Source: Pseudomonas silvicola
Lineage (GTDB): Bacteria; Pseudomonadota; Gammaproteobacteria; Pseudomonadales; Pseudomonadaceae
Assembly: GCF_026651855.1 (NCBI RefSeq)
Contig: NZ_CP093280.1
Coordinates: 4,876,001 to 4,940,000 of the forward strand
Length of the DNA: 64,000 nt
Direction of reading: 5' to 3'
Shown here: piece after piece, positions 43,839-52,565 of the stretch
Numbering within the stretch: position 1 is the first letter of the stretch
Layout: every line of letters begins with the position of its first letter
The notes under the pieces: model-generated
Database searches by the model: none
The model's input: only the letters and a program-made list of their open reading frames with translations
What the model was told of the DNA's origin: nothing
Translations under genes and position numbers: made by a program

Positions 43839-44990
43839 TCAACGAATGGCGGCCGGCTTGTGTTCCAACCGGCCCACTGGCCCCAACCATTGCCCGGCCT
43901 GCTGGTCGAGCCACTGCTGGGCCGCGGGGGTCTGTTTGACCGTGGCGTCCAACCAGGCGGTGGTCACGGCCGCGATGCTGGCGGCCTGGCGGCGGTCGAC
44001 GCCTGGGTCGACAGGTTTGCCTGCGCCATGGCGGCCACCGCCACCGCCGCCGGGGCCGCCAGGGCCGCCGCCCTCGCCACCTTCGTCATGGGCGCGGCCA
44101 GCGGGCTTGCCGGCATGCACCAAGGTGCCTGACAGGTCCTTGTGGCTGGCGTCCTGCAGCCGTAGCTGGTAGCCACCGCTGGCGCCCAGGCCGTCAAACA
44201 GGGCGAAGCGCTGCTGGGCACTGGCAACCCAACTGAACGGGTCTTCGTCCAGCGGCCCGGTGACCGACAGCAGCGGGGTGTCGATATGGGCGAAACGGGC
44301 GGGGTCCGCACCGGCCGCCACATAGGGGCTCAGCACAATGGCCCCCAGCGGGCGCCATTGGCTCAGGCGCGCCTGGCCATCGTCGTGCTCTCCTGCCAGG
44401 GCGGCGGCGGTCTGCGCGCCCAGGTCATAGCCGGCGACCACGGTGCGTTGCACGTCCACGGCGTTGAAGCCGGCTTCACCGGCCAGGCCGCGGCGGCGTA
44501 CCTCGGCCAGCACCGTGACGACTTCAGCGACCCGCGCTTGCAGCGCCGCATCGGCGTAACTGTTGGCGGCAATGCCGCGAAAGGCGCCGGCCTGGGCATC
44601 AGGGGTTTTATAGACCGAAGAGTCGTAACGGGTCGGTTGCACGGTCAGCACGGCGTACCCGGCGTTGCCCCAGCTCTGCCGCCACAACTGGCCGGCGCTG
44701 TCGTCTTCACCCAGGCCGGGCAAGTAGACCACCAGCGGCACGTTTTTCTGGCCCGCTGGCACCAGCAACGACAAGTCGATCTGGTGGTTGCCCCAGGCCC
44801 AACGGGTGGCCCAGCCGTCCAGCTTGTTGGACACGCCGGGGTTGTAGGCGGTCTTGAGGTATTCCTGCAGCGAGACCATGCCGTCATCGTCGGCAGGTGG
44901 CGGGCTGCTGCAAGCGGCCAGGGCGGCCAGGGCTACGCTCAGGGCGAAAGGGCGGGCAAGACGGGCAAAGGAAAACGGCAGTAATGACAT
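43839..44990 (-). CDS. Alpha/beta-hydrolase-fold lipoprotein with Asp at the nucleophile elbow
   Basis: A 383-residue putative hydrolase anchored as a lipoprotein: the signal ends LAALAACSS, a clear lipobox. An alpha/beta fold is indicated by VPLVVYLPGLGEDD (strand 3 and oxyanion region), the nucleophile elbow VVAGYDLGAQTA and a late His in QDASHKDLSG. The elbow has Asp (GYDLG) instead of Ser or Cys. Residues about 307-330 are a glycine-rich low-complexity insertion (GGPGGPGGGGGGRHG). The protein may be a dehalogenase-like enzyme using Asp, or a non-catalytic relative. It is the promoter-proximal gene of a possible two-gene unit with the MFS transporter. Confidence 0.75.
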   Translation of the reverse strand: MSLLPFSFARLARPFALSVALAALAACSSPPPADDDGMVSLQEYLKTAYNPGVSNKLDGWATRWAWGNHQIDLSLLVPAGQKNVPLVVYLPGLGEDDSAGQLWRQSWGNAGYAVLTVQPTRYDSSVYKTPDAQAGAFRGIAANSYADAALQARVAEVVTVLAEVRRRGLAGEAGFNAVDVQRTVVAGYDLGAQTAAALAGEHDDGQARLSQWRPLGAIVLSPYVAAGADPARFAHIDTPLLSVTGPLDEDPFSWVASAQQRFALFDGLGASGGYQLRLQDASHKDLSGTLVHAGKPAGRAHDEGGEGGGPGGPGGGGGGRHGAGKPVDPGVDRRQAASIAAVTTAWLDATVKQTPAAQQWLDQQAGQWLGPVGRLEHKPAAIR

Positions 44991-45280
44991 GACTATTCGG
45001 CTTTGACAGGATGAAAGGCCCGATTATGCAGAACCCGCAGGCCAGACGGGGCGGCCACGGGGTAAAAGCTTGGTAAATTTTTGCTACATAAGTACGGGGG
45101 AGTGGATACATCCGTGGCGGCCGCCAACACTTCATCGGCGCCTTGTCCCCTTGCGTGTCAGGCAAGGTCGCCTAAGCTTCACCGCAGCAAGACCAAAAAA
45201 CTTACAAATTCAACGCACTAAGCCGGACCTTTCGCCCAGCCCTGTAGTCTCTAGGGCGTCAATTGGAAATGGAGGTATAC

Positions 45281-45817
45281 ATGCTCATTCGGTCTCTGGC
45301 CTTCGCTGCCCTCGTTGCTGTCGCCGGTCCCGTGCTGGCAGTCGATAGCGACTCGCCGCTGGCCCAGGAGCAGGGCAAGACCCGGCCCTTGATCATCATT
45401 GCGCGCAGCTCCGTGGACCCGGACCTGGTGCATTTGAAGGACGCGCTCAAGGAACCGGCCAATCAGCAAGGCTTCACGCAGCGCAACATGGTGCTGTACA
45501 CCGTGGTCAATACCATCGGCCAGCGTGACGGCAAGAACCTCGACCCGCAGGCCACCATGGCATTGATCCGCAGCCTGAGCCTGGGGGCCGGCGAATTGCC
45601 GAAAACCATTCTGGTAGGCAAGGACGGTGGCAAGAAGCTGGAGAAGAGCGGGCGCGTCGAGCTCAAGGAAATTTTTGATGCCGTGGACGCCATGCCCATG
45701 GCAGAGAAGGAAGCTGCGGCGCCCGCGCAGGCGGCACCGGCCGCGGAGCCTGCAAGCGGCAAGCCTGCCAAGGGCGCCAAGGCCAGCAAGGCCGCGCCGC
45801 AGTCCCTGGACGACTGA
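45281..45817 (+). CDS. DUF4174 family exported protein
   Basis: A 178-residue protein with a signal peptide (MLIRSLAFAALVAVAGPVLA). The core domain, residues 30-140, contains RPLIIIARSSVDPDLVHLKD and TILVGKDGGKKLEKSGRVEL. It has the DUF4174 pattern, a thioredoxin-like fold that lacks the CxxC pair. The tail is Ala/Pro/Lys-rich and probably disordered. GGAGG lies six nt before ATG 45281. The 290-nt region upstream (44991-45280) contains no other gene. Function is not established; the fold suggests a periplasmic redox-unrelated binding role. Confidence 0.82.
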   Translation: MLIRSLAFAALVAVAGPVLAVDSDSPLAQEQGKTRPLIIIARSSVDPDLVHLKDALKEPANQQGFTQRNMVLYTVVNTIGQRDGKNLDPQATMALIRSLSLGAGELPKTILVGKDGGKKLEKSGRVELKEIFDAVDAMPMAEKEAAAPAQAAPAAEPASGKPAKGAKASKAAPQSLDD

Positions 45818-45862
45818 GCCAGCGGCACTGACTGAAGAACAGCAACGTCAGCTGGCTTGCGC

Positions 45863-45933
45863 GGGACCAGGCGCACGCTCGGGAAGGGGGCCGCGCCGCT
45901 GGCCTGGCGGACTTCTTCCCGAGCTTCGTCCGG
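45863..45933. repeat. Imperfect palindromic element between convergent genes
   Basis: The left arm 45863-45886 ends GCTCGGGAAG and the right arm 45915-45933 starts CTTCCCGAGC. The outer parts pair imperfectly. Both arms match the longer, nearly perfect element at 54409-54505, so these are members of one family. It lies between the convergent DUF4174 and PRISE-type genes. Confidence 0.65.
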
Positions 45934-45935
45934 CC

Positions 45936-47000
45936 TCAGGGGATCAGGCGCTCCACACGTAGCTGCGCGAACACGTCGAAGAAGGCCTGGTCACTGGCCT
46001 GGAAGTCAGTGAAGCCCAGCCGGCGGCTCTTGGACATGTCGGTCACTACCTCTACCGGCCGCCCCAGGTCAGCGTCCGTGTGCCACGGCGAAACCAGCCG
46101 TTGAATATCCTTTTCCACCAGCCCATGGTCGGCGGCCAACTGGCTCCACACGGCCTGGTCGTCGGCCATCTGCGTGGCCAGCGGTTGCGGTTGCTCCGGG
46201 AACGGCGCGGCCTCCAGGCCAAACCATTCAGCGATGCGTGACCACATCCAGCTCCAGCGGAACACGTCGCCGTTGGTCACGTTGAACGCTTCGTTGGCGG
46301 CCGCTGGCGTGGTCGAGGCCCACAGCAGTTGCCGCGCCAGAATGCGCGCGTCGGTCATGTCGGTGAGGCTGTCCCACTGTACCCGCGAGCCCGGGAACAC
46401 GAACGGCCGGCCGGTGGCCTTGCAGACACTGGCGTACACCGCCAGGGTGGTAGCCATGTTCATGGCATTGCCGACCGCCACGCCCGTGATGGTGTGGGGG
46501 CGGTGCACGCTCCAGGTGAAATGGTCGCGCTTGGCGGCGGCGAATACTTCATCTTCCTGGGCGTAATAGAAATTCTCCACGTCAAGGCGGGGCTGGGTTT
46601 CGCGGAATGGCGTCTGCGGCAGTGTGCCTTGGCCGTAGGCCTCGAACGGCCCCAGGTAGTGCTTCAAACCGGTCACCAGCGCCACATGGCGCAGGCTGCG
46701 CGAACCGCGCAGGGCGTCGAGCACGTTGCGCACCATGGCCGCGTTCACCCGGATGTTCTCGGCTTCGGTGGCCTGGCGCGACCAGGTGGTGATGAACAGG
46801 TGGGTAGGGTTGAGGCCGGCGAGGGCGCCGGCCACGGCGGCTGGGTCTTGCAGGTCGGCGGCTACCGGGATGATACCAGGGGCCAGTTTGGGCGCGCGGG
46901 ACAGGCCCGCGACTTTCCAGTTGGTGTTCTCGGCCAGTACACGGGTGACCGCGTTGCCAACGATGCCACTGGCGCCCACTACCAATGCAATTTCAGTCAT
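45936..47000 (-). CDS. PRISE-type short-chain reductase (progesterone 5-beta-reductase/iridoid synthase family)
   Basis: A 354-residue extended SDR of the PRISE family, which reduces activated C=C bonds of enones with NADPH. The cofactor motif is VVGASGIVGNA, the catalytic Lys lies in VTGLKHYLGPFEAYG and the catalytic Tyr in VENFYYAQEDEVF, both in the family-specific context. Ser/Arg of LSRAPK after beta-2 supports NADPH. GAGG lies just before ATG 47000; the ORF extends 31 codons further without a site. It is convergent with the DUF4174 gene and preceded by a small CAACA-AA-TGTTG palindrome. Bacterial substrates are probably small enones or quinones. Confidence 0.9.
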   Translation of the reverse strand: MTEIALVVGASGIVGNAVTRVLAENTNWKVAGLSRAPKLAPGIIPVAADLQDPAAVAGALAGLNPTHLFITTWSRQATEAENIRVNAAMVRNVLDALRGSRSLRHVALVTGLKHYLGPFEAYGQGTLPQTPFRETQPRLDVENFYYAQEDEVFAAAKRDHFTWSVHRPHTITGVAVGNAMNMATTLAVYASVCKATGRPFVFPGSRVQWDSLTDMTDARILARQLLWASTTPAAANEAFNVTNGDVFRWSWMWSRIAEWFGLEAAPFPEQPQPLATQMADDQAVWSQLAADHGLVEKDIQRLVSPWHTDADLGRPVEVVTDMSKSRRLGFTDFQASDQAFFDVFAQLRVERLIP

Positions 47001-47013
47001 GTCTGCCTCTGTG

Positions 47014-47025
47014 CAACAAATGTTG
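47014..47025. promoter_or_regulatory. Short palindrome upstream of the PRISE-type gene
   Basis: CAACA-AA-TGTTG lies 14 nt upstream of the start codon, overlapping the expected leader or promoter. It has the size of a half-site pair for a TetR, HxlR or similar dimer, but no regulator gene is adjacent. Confidence 0.3.
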
Positions 47026-47122
47026 TCACACCTTAACGGCAGATGGCCGTTGATCCAAGCCGCAAGGGGCGACCGATTGCCGCTGCAGGACAAACAGCGG
47101 CTTCATGCCATGGGATCTGCGC

Positions 47123-48574
47123 TCAGTTCATGACCACCGCGGCACCGGCGCGCTGCAACAGGCGCTGATTGCGCTCGGACAGTTGTTCCAGGGCAAAGCC
47201 CTTGCCGGCCTTCTCATAACGCGACGCCAACGCCTCCAGCGCGGCAATGGCCGAATGATCGGCCAAATGCAGGTGCCGGCAGTCGACGATGACCTCGTGC
47301 GGGTCGTTGCGCGGGTCGAACAGCGCTTGAAAGTGCGTGGTCGAGGCAAAGAACAGCGTGCCGTGCGGTGTGTAGCGCTTACGCCCAGGCTGGCTGTCAT
47401 CGGCGTCGGCGCGGATTTCCCGGGCGTGCTGCCAGGCGAACGCCAGCGCGGCAATGAGAATGCCGCACAGCACAGCGGTGGCAAGGTCGGTGAACACGGT
47501 GATGACCGTGACCGCGACGATCACCACGGCATCCTGGCGCGGCACCTTGCCCAGCACCCGCAACGAACCCCAGGCGAAGGTCTGCTGGGCGACCACGAAC
47601 ATCACCCCGGCCAGTGCGGCCAAGGGGATGCGCTCGATCAGCGGCGACAGGAACAGAATGAACAGCAGCACCATGATGCCGCTGACCACCCCGGACAGGC
47701 GCCCGCGGCCCCCGGAACTGAGGTTGATCACGGTCTGGCCGATCATGGCACAGCCGCCCATGCCGCCGAACAGCCCCGACGCCACGTTGGCCACGCCCAA
47801 GGCCACGCACTCGCGGTTGGGTTGGCCACGGGTTTCGGTCAGTTCATCGGTGAGGTTGAACGTCAGCAGGGTTTCCAGCAGCCCGACCATGGCCATCAGC
47901 ACGGCGTACGGAGCGATGATCTTCAGCGTCTCCAGGGTCATCGGCACGCTGGGCCAGTGCAGGCTGGGCAGGCCGCCGGCGATGTGCGCCATGTCACTGA
48001 GGGTGCGCGTGGGCAGGCCCAGCGCGTACACCAGCAGGCTGACGCCGACGATGGCGACCAGGGCCGGTGGCACGGCGCGGGTCAGGCGCGGCATCAGGTA
48101 GACCACCCCCATGGTCAAGGCCACCAGGCCCAGCATCACCGCCAGTGGCGTACCACCGAGCCATGCGTCGCCCACCTTGAAATGCTCCAGTTGCGACAAG
48201 GCGATGATGATCGCCAGGCCGTTGACGAAACCCAGCATCACCGGGTGGGGCACCATGCGCACCAGCTTGCCCAGGCGCAACAGGCCGAACAGCACCATGA
48301 TCAACCCGCCCAGCACCACGGTCGCCAGCAGGTACTGCGCACCGTGCTGCACCACCAGCGCGACGATCACCACCGCCATGGACCCGGCCGCGCCGGAAAT
48401 CATCGCCGGGCGGCCGCCAAACAGGGCGGTCAAGGTACAGATGATGAAGGCGCCGTACAGCCCCATCAGCGGGTTGACCTGGGCCACCAGGGCAAAGGCA
48501 ATGCACTCCGGTACCAGGGCGAAGGACGACGTCAGGCCGGCCAGGACATTGTTGCGGATCGAAGACAGCGACAT
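47123..48574 (-). CDS. SulP-family anion transporter with C-terminal STAS domain
   Basis: A 483-residue inner-membrane transporter of the SLC26/SulP family (sulfate, bicarbonate or dicarboxylate). About 10-12 helices span residues 10-390, with the family blocks MGLYGAFIICTLTALFGG, ISGAAGSMAVVIVALVV and FGGMGGCAMIGQTVINLSSG. A STAS-like domain follows, with HEVIVDCRHLHLADHSAIAAL. AAGGA precedes ATG 48574; the ORF runs 36 codons further upstream without a site. A carbonic anhydrase, the frequent partner of bicarbonate-type SulP proteins, is not adjacent, so the substrate is open. Confidence 0.9.
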   Translation of the reverse strand: MSLSSIRNNVLAGLTSSFALVPECIAFALVAQVNPLMGLYGAFIICTLTALFGGRPAMISGAAGSMAVVIVALVVQHGAQYLLATVVLGGLIMVLFGLLRLGKLVRMVPHPVMLGFVNGLAIIIALSQLEHFKVGDAWLGGTPLAVMLGLVALTMGVVYLMPRLTRAVPPALVAIVGVSLLVYALGLPTRTLSDMAHIAGGLPSLHWPSVPMTLETLKIIAPYAVLMAMVGLLETLLTFNLTDELTETRGQPNRECVALGVANVASGLFGGMGGCAMIGQTVINLSSGGRGRLSGVVSGIMVLLFILFLSPLIERIPLAALAGVMFVVAQQTFAWGSLRVLGKVPRQDAVVIVAVTVITVFTDLATAVLCGILIAALAFAWQHAREIRADADDSQPGRKRYTPHGTLFFASTTHFQALFDPRNDPHEVIVDCRHLHLADHSAIAALEALASRYEKAGKGFALEQLSERNQRLLQRAGAAVVMN

Positions 48575-48731
48575 GGGGTTCCTTGCGTGAACAGCAGCCC
48601 CGCACAGCACGCCGGTGCGCCTTGGTCCTTGCGGGGCGCGCGCGGCTGGGCCATTCGGGTTGTTTGAATAGGAGAGGCGCACAGTTTAAGAAATATGGAC
48701 CGTTTCGACCACTCGTTTTGACCATCGGCAG

Positions 48732-48760
48732 TTGTCGTACCACCCCGGCAATCGTATAGA
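48732..48760 (+). promoter_or_regulatory. Candidate sigma-70 promoter overlapped by a FadR-type GntR operator
   Basis: TTGTCG (48732-48737), 17 nt, TATAGA (48755-48760) fits a sigma-70 promoter about 60 nt before the galactose/arabinose dehydrogenase. TTGTCGTACCA (48732-48742) matches the FadR-subfamily GntR consensus TNGTNNNACNA. The overlap with the -35 box would suit repression. No gntR gene lies in the window near it. Confidence 0.4.
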
Positions 48761-48819
48761 CTCGGCAACTGCTGCCTTCCTGCCCCATAAGAACAATCCT
48801 CTGCAACAGGAGTCGCACC

Positions 48820-49746
48820 ATGGAGCACCTTTCGCTGGGCCTCGTCGGCTACGGCAAGATCGCCCAGGACCAGCACGTGCCGGCCATCCTCGGCAACCCC
48901 GCGTACCAGTTGCGCGCGGTAGCCACCCTGGGCCAGCCTTGCCCGGGCGTGGCCAATCATTCCAGCCTGCAGGCGTTGCTCGCCGACGGTCCGGCGGTGG
49001 ACGCCGTGGCCTTCTGCACGCCGCCCCAGGGCCGTCACGCGCAGGTGCGCCAGGCCCTGCTGGCCGGCAAGCATGTACTGGTGGAGAAGCCGCCCTGTGC
49101 CAGCCTTGGCGAGGCCATGGACCTGGTGGAGCTGGCCCGTGTGCAAGGGGTGACTTGCCTGTTCGCCTGGCACTCACGCTTTGCCCCCGCCGTGGAGCCG
49201 GCGCGCCAATGGCTGCGCGGGCGAACCCTGCGCAGCGTGGCCATTACCTGGAAGGAGGACGTGCGCAAATGGCACCCCGGCCAGGCCTGGATCTGGCAGG
49301 CGGGCGGGCAGGGGGTATTCGACCCGGGTATCAATGCCTTGTCGATCGTCACCGCCTTGCTCCCCGAGCCCCTGTTCATCACCGCCGCCGAGCTGGCGGT
49401 ACCGGCCAACCACCAGGCCCCGATCGCCGCGCGCCTGGAAATGGCCGACGCCCATGGCTTGGCGGTGAGTGCGGAATTCGACTGGGATCATTCTGAACCC
49501 GACATCTGGCGCGTGGTCATTGTTACCGAGGACGGCGAGCTGCGCCTGGAGAAAGGCGGCGCTGCGCTGTTCATCGACGACATTGCACAGCCGTTGCCTG
49601 CCGAGGCAGAGTACCCGTCGCTGTACCGGCATTTCCGGCATTTGATCGCCACCGGGGCCAGCGATGCCGACCTGCAACCGCTTCGGCTGGTGGCAGACGC
49701 TTTCATGGCGGGCAGCCGTATTCAGGCGCCCGTCTTCGTGGATTGA
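48820..49746 (+). CDS. gal: D-galactose/L-arabinose 1-dehydrogenase (Gfo/Idh/MocA family)
   Basis: A 308-residue NAD(P)-dependent dehydrogenase, very close to the P. fluorescens D-galactose 1-dehydrogenase. Shared blocks are [35 protein letters not shown], the catalytic [15 protein letters not shown] and [17 protein letters not shown], as well as [14 protein letters not shown]. It oxidises the aldose C1 to a lactone in the non-phosphorylative route. The Azospirillum L-arabinose 1-dehydrogenase is homologous. Because the next gene (32 nt downstream) is a type I alpha-ketoglutaric semialdehyde dehydrogenase, which ends L-arabinose oxidation, L-arabinose is at least as likely a physiological substrate as galactose. 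Confidence 0.92.
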   Translation: MEHLSLGLVGYGKIAQDQHVPAILGNPAYQLRAVATLGQPCPGVANHSSLQALLADGPAVDAVAFCTPPQGRHAQVRQALLAGKHVLVEKPPCASLGEAMDLVELARVQGVTCLFAWHSRFAPAVEPARQWLRGRTLRSVAITWKEDVRKWHPGQAWIWQAGGQGVFDPGINALSIVTALLPEPLFITAAELAVPANHQAPIAARLEMADAHGLAVSAEFDWDHSEPDIWRVVIVTEDGELRLEKGGAALFIDDIAQPLPAEAEYPSLYRHFRHLIATGASDADLQPLRLVADAFMAGSRIQAPVFVD

Positions 49747-49778
49747 CACCTTCCACGCTCATCGACCGAGGGATTCCC

Positions 49779-51209
49779 ATGTACCCTAACGTGCAGCTCT
49801 ACATCAATGGCCAATGGCGCGATGCCGCCGACGGGCGCAGCATCGCGGTGGTCAACCCCGCCAACGGTGAAACCCTGGGCCGCGTGGCCCACGCCGACAT
49901 CGCCGACCTGGACCAGGCTCTGGCGGCCGCGCAGCAGGGCTTCGAGACCTGGCGCAAGGTGAGCGCCTTCGACCGCTACAAGATCATGCGCAAGGCCGGT
50001 GAGCTGATGCGCGAGCGCGCCGACCACATCGCCCGGCTGATGACCCTGGAGCAGGGCAAGCCTCTGGCCGAGGCGCGTGCCGAAACCTTGGCCGCCGCCG
50101 ACATCATCGACTGGCTGGCGGAAGAAGGCCGTCGCAGCTATGGCCGCATTGTCCCGTCCCGTGCCCAGGGCATCGAACAACGGGTCATCAGTGAGCCGGT
50201 CGGGCCGGTGGCGGCGTTCACGCCGTGGAACTTCCCTATCAACCAGGTGGTGCGCAAACTCAGCTCGGCCCTGGCCGCCGGTTGCTCGATCATCGTCAAG
50301 GCCCCGGAAGAAACCCCGGCGTCGCCTGCCGAACTGATCCGCGCCTTCGCCGACGCCGGCGTGCCGGCCGGGGTCATCGGCCTGGTATATGGCGTGCCCG
50401 CGGATATCTCCAATTACCTGATCCCGCACCCGGTGATCCGCAAGGTCACGTTCACCGGCTCCACCCCGGTTGGCAAGCAACTGGCGGCCATGGCCGGCCA
50501 GCACATGAAGCCGGCGACCATGGAGCTGGGTGGCCACGCCCCGGCGATCGTGTTTGCCGACGCCGACGTCGAAAAGGCCGTGCAACTGCTGGCGGCCTCC
50601 AAGTTCCGCAATGCCGGGCAGGTGTGCGTGTCGCCCACGCGGTTTCTGGTGCAGCGTGAAGTGTTCGAGACGTTCCTCACGCGCTTCGTCGAGCTGGCGG
50701 GCAAGGTCAAGGTCGGCAACGGCCTGGAGGAGGGCGTGACCATGGGCCCGCTGGCCAACGACCGCCGCGCCCCGGCCCTGCAGGCGCTGGTGGATGACGC
50801 CCGCGCCAAGGGCGCTACCGTGCACCTGGGCGGCGCGGCCATCGACGGGCCGGGGTACTTCTTCGCGCCGACCGTGATCAGCGGCCTGAACACCGGAATG
50901 CGGTTGATGAACGAAGAGCCGTTCGGTCCGGTGGCGCTGGTCGTGCCGTTCGATACCCTGGACGAGGTGATCGCCGAAGCCAACCGCCTGCCGTTCGGCC
51001 TGGCGTCCTATGCGTTCACGGCCTCGTCGAAGACCGCGCAGGCGCTGAGCGATCGAGTCGAGGCCGGAATGTTGTCGATCAACCACATGGGCATTGGCCT
51101 GCCGGAAACGCCGTTTGGCGGGATCAAGGATTCCGGCCATGGGTCGGAAGGCGGGACTGAGGCCATCCAGGCGTACCTGGTGACCAAGCTGGTAACCCAT
51201 TTGGGGTGA
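49779..51209 (+). CDS. Alpha-ketoglutaric semialdehyde dehydrogenase, type I (aldehyde dehydrogenase family)
   Basis: A 476-residue aldehyde dehydrogenase. NAD-binding begins [20 protein letters not shown], the general base Glu is in [13 protein letters not shown] and the nucleophilic Cys in [13 protein letters not shown]. The sequence strongly resembles the Azospirillum KGSDH-I of L-arabinose catabolism, including [20 protein letters not shown] and [25 protein letters not shown] lies before ATG 49779. It is in an apparent operon with the galactose/arabinose dehydrogenase. The lactonase and dehydratases of the pathway are not in this window. It differs in class from the 526-residue enzyme at 12687-14267. 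Confidence 0.9.
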   Translation: MYPNVQLYINGQWRDAADGRSIAVVNPANGETLGRVAHADIADLDQALAAAQQGFETWRKVSAFDRYKIMRKAGELMRERADHIARLMTLEQGKPLAEARAETLAAADIIDWLAEEGRRSYGRIVPSRAQGIEQRVISEPVGPVAAFTPWNFPINQVVRKLSSALAAGCSIIVKAPEETPASPAELIRAFADAGVPAGVIGLVYGVPADISNYLIPHPVIRKVTFTGSTPVGKQLAAMAGQHMKPATMELGGHAPAIVFADADVEKAVQLLAASKFRNAGQVCVSPTRFLVQREVFETFLTRFVELAGKVKVGNGLEEGVTMGPLANDRRAPALQALVDDARAKGATVHLGGAAIDGPGYFFAPTVISGLNTGMRLMNEEPFGPVALVVPFDTLDEVIAEANRLPFGLASYAFTASSKTAQALSDRVEAGMLSINHMGIGLPETPFGGIKDSGHGSEGGTEAIQAYLVTKLVTHLG

Positions 51210-51255
51210 GGCTGCTGGGCTTCCGGGTGCATGGCTTGCCGCTTTCAGCGTTCCT

Positions 51256-51289
51256 GAGGTCGAGCGCCGTTCGCGCGGCGCTCGACCTC
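51256..51289 (+). terminator. Strong hairpin after the dehydrogenase operon
   Basis: GAGGTCGAGCGCCG (51256-51269) and its exact complement (51276-51289) form a 14-bp stem with a six-base loop TTCGCG, 46 nt after the stop. There is no U tract on either strand. The rest of the 282-nt interval (to 51491) is AT-richer and should hold the promoter of the ABC operon. Confidence 0.7.
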
Positions 51290-51491
51290 GAGCCCTCGGA
51301 AAACACACGCCATGCGCCCCGATTCTACCCAACTTTACGCATATTACCTTATGCATTAAATGAATTTAGCCTATAACCCGCCAGGTGGTAAGGTTCTAAG
51401 AAGGTCGCCAGACCGATCAAAACCTTATTAGCCACCCTCGGCGACCGTACGCGCGGACCCGAACCCACCCTCGCTCAGGAGAGGTTCGACG

Positions 51492-52565
51492 ATGCGCCCT
51501 CAACCCCCGTTCAATACCCTGTCTCGCCGCCGTCTGCTAGGCCTGGGCGCTGCCGCGCTCGCCAGCCCGTTGGTGCTGTCGTGGCACGGCCGCGTCTGGG
51601 CAGATGAACATGACCACATGCCAATGGGCACGGAACCCCAGGGTACCGGCGATTTCATCAAGCTTGACGCGCCGCGCAAGCTCAAATTGGCCATCAACCT
51701 CAACGCCGTCTGCCTGGCCCCGGTGGTCATTGCCCATGGCGAAGGGTTTTTCACCCACCACAATCTGGACGTGGAGTTCGTCAATTTCGGCAACTCCACC
51801 GAGGTGCTGCTCGAAGCCATCGCAACCGGCAAGGCCGACGCGGGTATCGGCATGGCATTGCGCTGGCTCAAGGCACTGGAGCAGGGCTTTGACGTCAAGC
51901 TTACCGCCGGTACCCATGGCGGCTGCCTGCGCCTGCTCAGCGCTACCAATGGCCCCATCGCCCGCCTGGAAGACCTCAAGGGCAAAGCCATTGGCGTGAC
52001 CGACATGGCGGCGCCCGACCGCAACTTCTTCTCCATCCTGCTCAAGAAGCACGGGGTCGACCCGGTGCGCGACGTGGAATGGAAGCTGTTTCCCGCCGAC
52101 CTGCTGGGCACGGCCCTGGACAAGGGCGAAGTGCAGGCCATCAGTGGCAGCGACCCGTTCATGTACCGCCTGATCAAGGGAGGGCAGGCGCGCGAACTGT
52201 CCACCAACCTGGTGGACGAATACGCCAACCTGTCGTGCTGTGTGGTAGGCGTGACCGGCAAGCTGGTGCGCGATGATCGTCGTGTCGCCGCGGCCCTGAC
52301 CCAAGCCATTCTGGAAGCTCACGACTATGCCGTGCAGCACCCGGAAGCGGTGGCCAAGGGTTTCCAGAAGTTCGCCATCAACACCAGCGAGGCCGAAGTG
52401 CAGGCCATTCTCCACGACCATACCCATGGCCACCATGCCGTAGGCGCGGCGCTGGCCACGGAGATCGTCACCTACGTGGACGACCTGAAGACGGTGGAGG
52501 TGTTCGATGCCAGCACCAACGCTGGCGAGTTCGCCAAGGAGATCACCGCCGATGTCTTCAGTTGA
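51492..52565 (+). CDS. ABC transporter substrate-binding protein (NMT1/SsuA-like), Tat-exported
   Basis: A 357-residue periplasmic binding protein of the nitrate/sulfonate/bicarbonate/thiamine-precursor type. A twin-arginine signal is evident (LSRRRLLGLGAAALASPLVL). The core begins KLKLAINLNAVCLAPVVIAH with the family phrase GFFTHHNLDVEFVNFG and the ligand-site segment TGKADAGIGMALRWL. Two His-rich stretches are unusual: DEHDHMPMG just after the signal and HDHTHGHHAVG near residue 305. Tat export implies folding, perhaps with a metal, before secretion. It overlaps the permease start by 14 nt. The ligand is unknown. Confidence 0.9.
   Translation: MRPQPPFNTLSRRRLLGLGAAALASPLVLSWHGRVWADEHDHMPMGTEPQGTGDFIKLDAPRKLKLAINLNAVCLAPVVIAHGEGFFTHHNLDVEFVNFGNSTEVLLEAIATGKADAGIGMALRWLKALEQGFDVKLTAGTHGGCLRLLSATNGPIARLEDLKGKAIGVTDMAAPDRNFFSILLKKHGVDPVRDVEWKLFPADLLGTALDKGEVQAISGSDPFMYRLIKGGQARELSTNLVDEYANLSCCVVGVTGKLVRDDRRVAAALTQAILEAHDYAVQHPEAVAKGFQKFAINTSEAEVQAILHDHTHGHHAVGAALATEIVTYVDDLKTVEVFDASTNAGEFAKEITADVFS

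Noticed and set aside
45003..45030. TTGACA-N16-TATGCA as a promoter for the DUF4174 gene
   Set aside because: It would leave a leader of about 250 nt, and it overlaps the region just upstream of the divergent lipoprotein gene; a chance match in non-coding DNA is likely.
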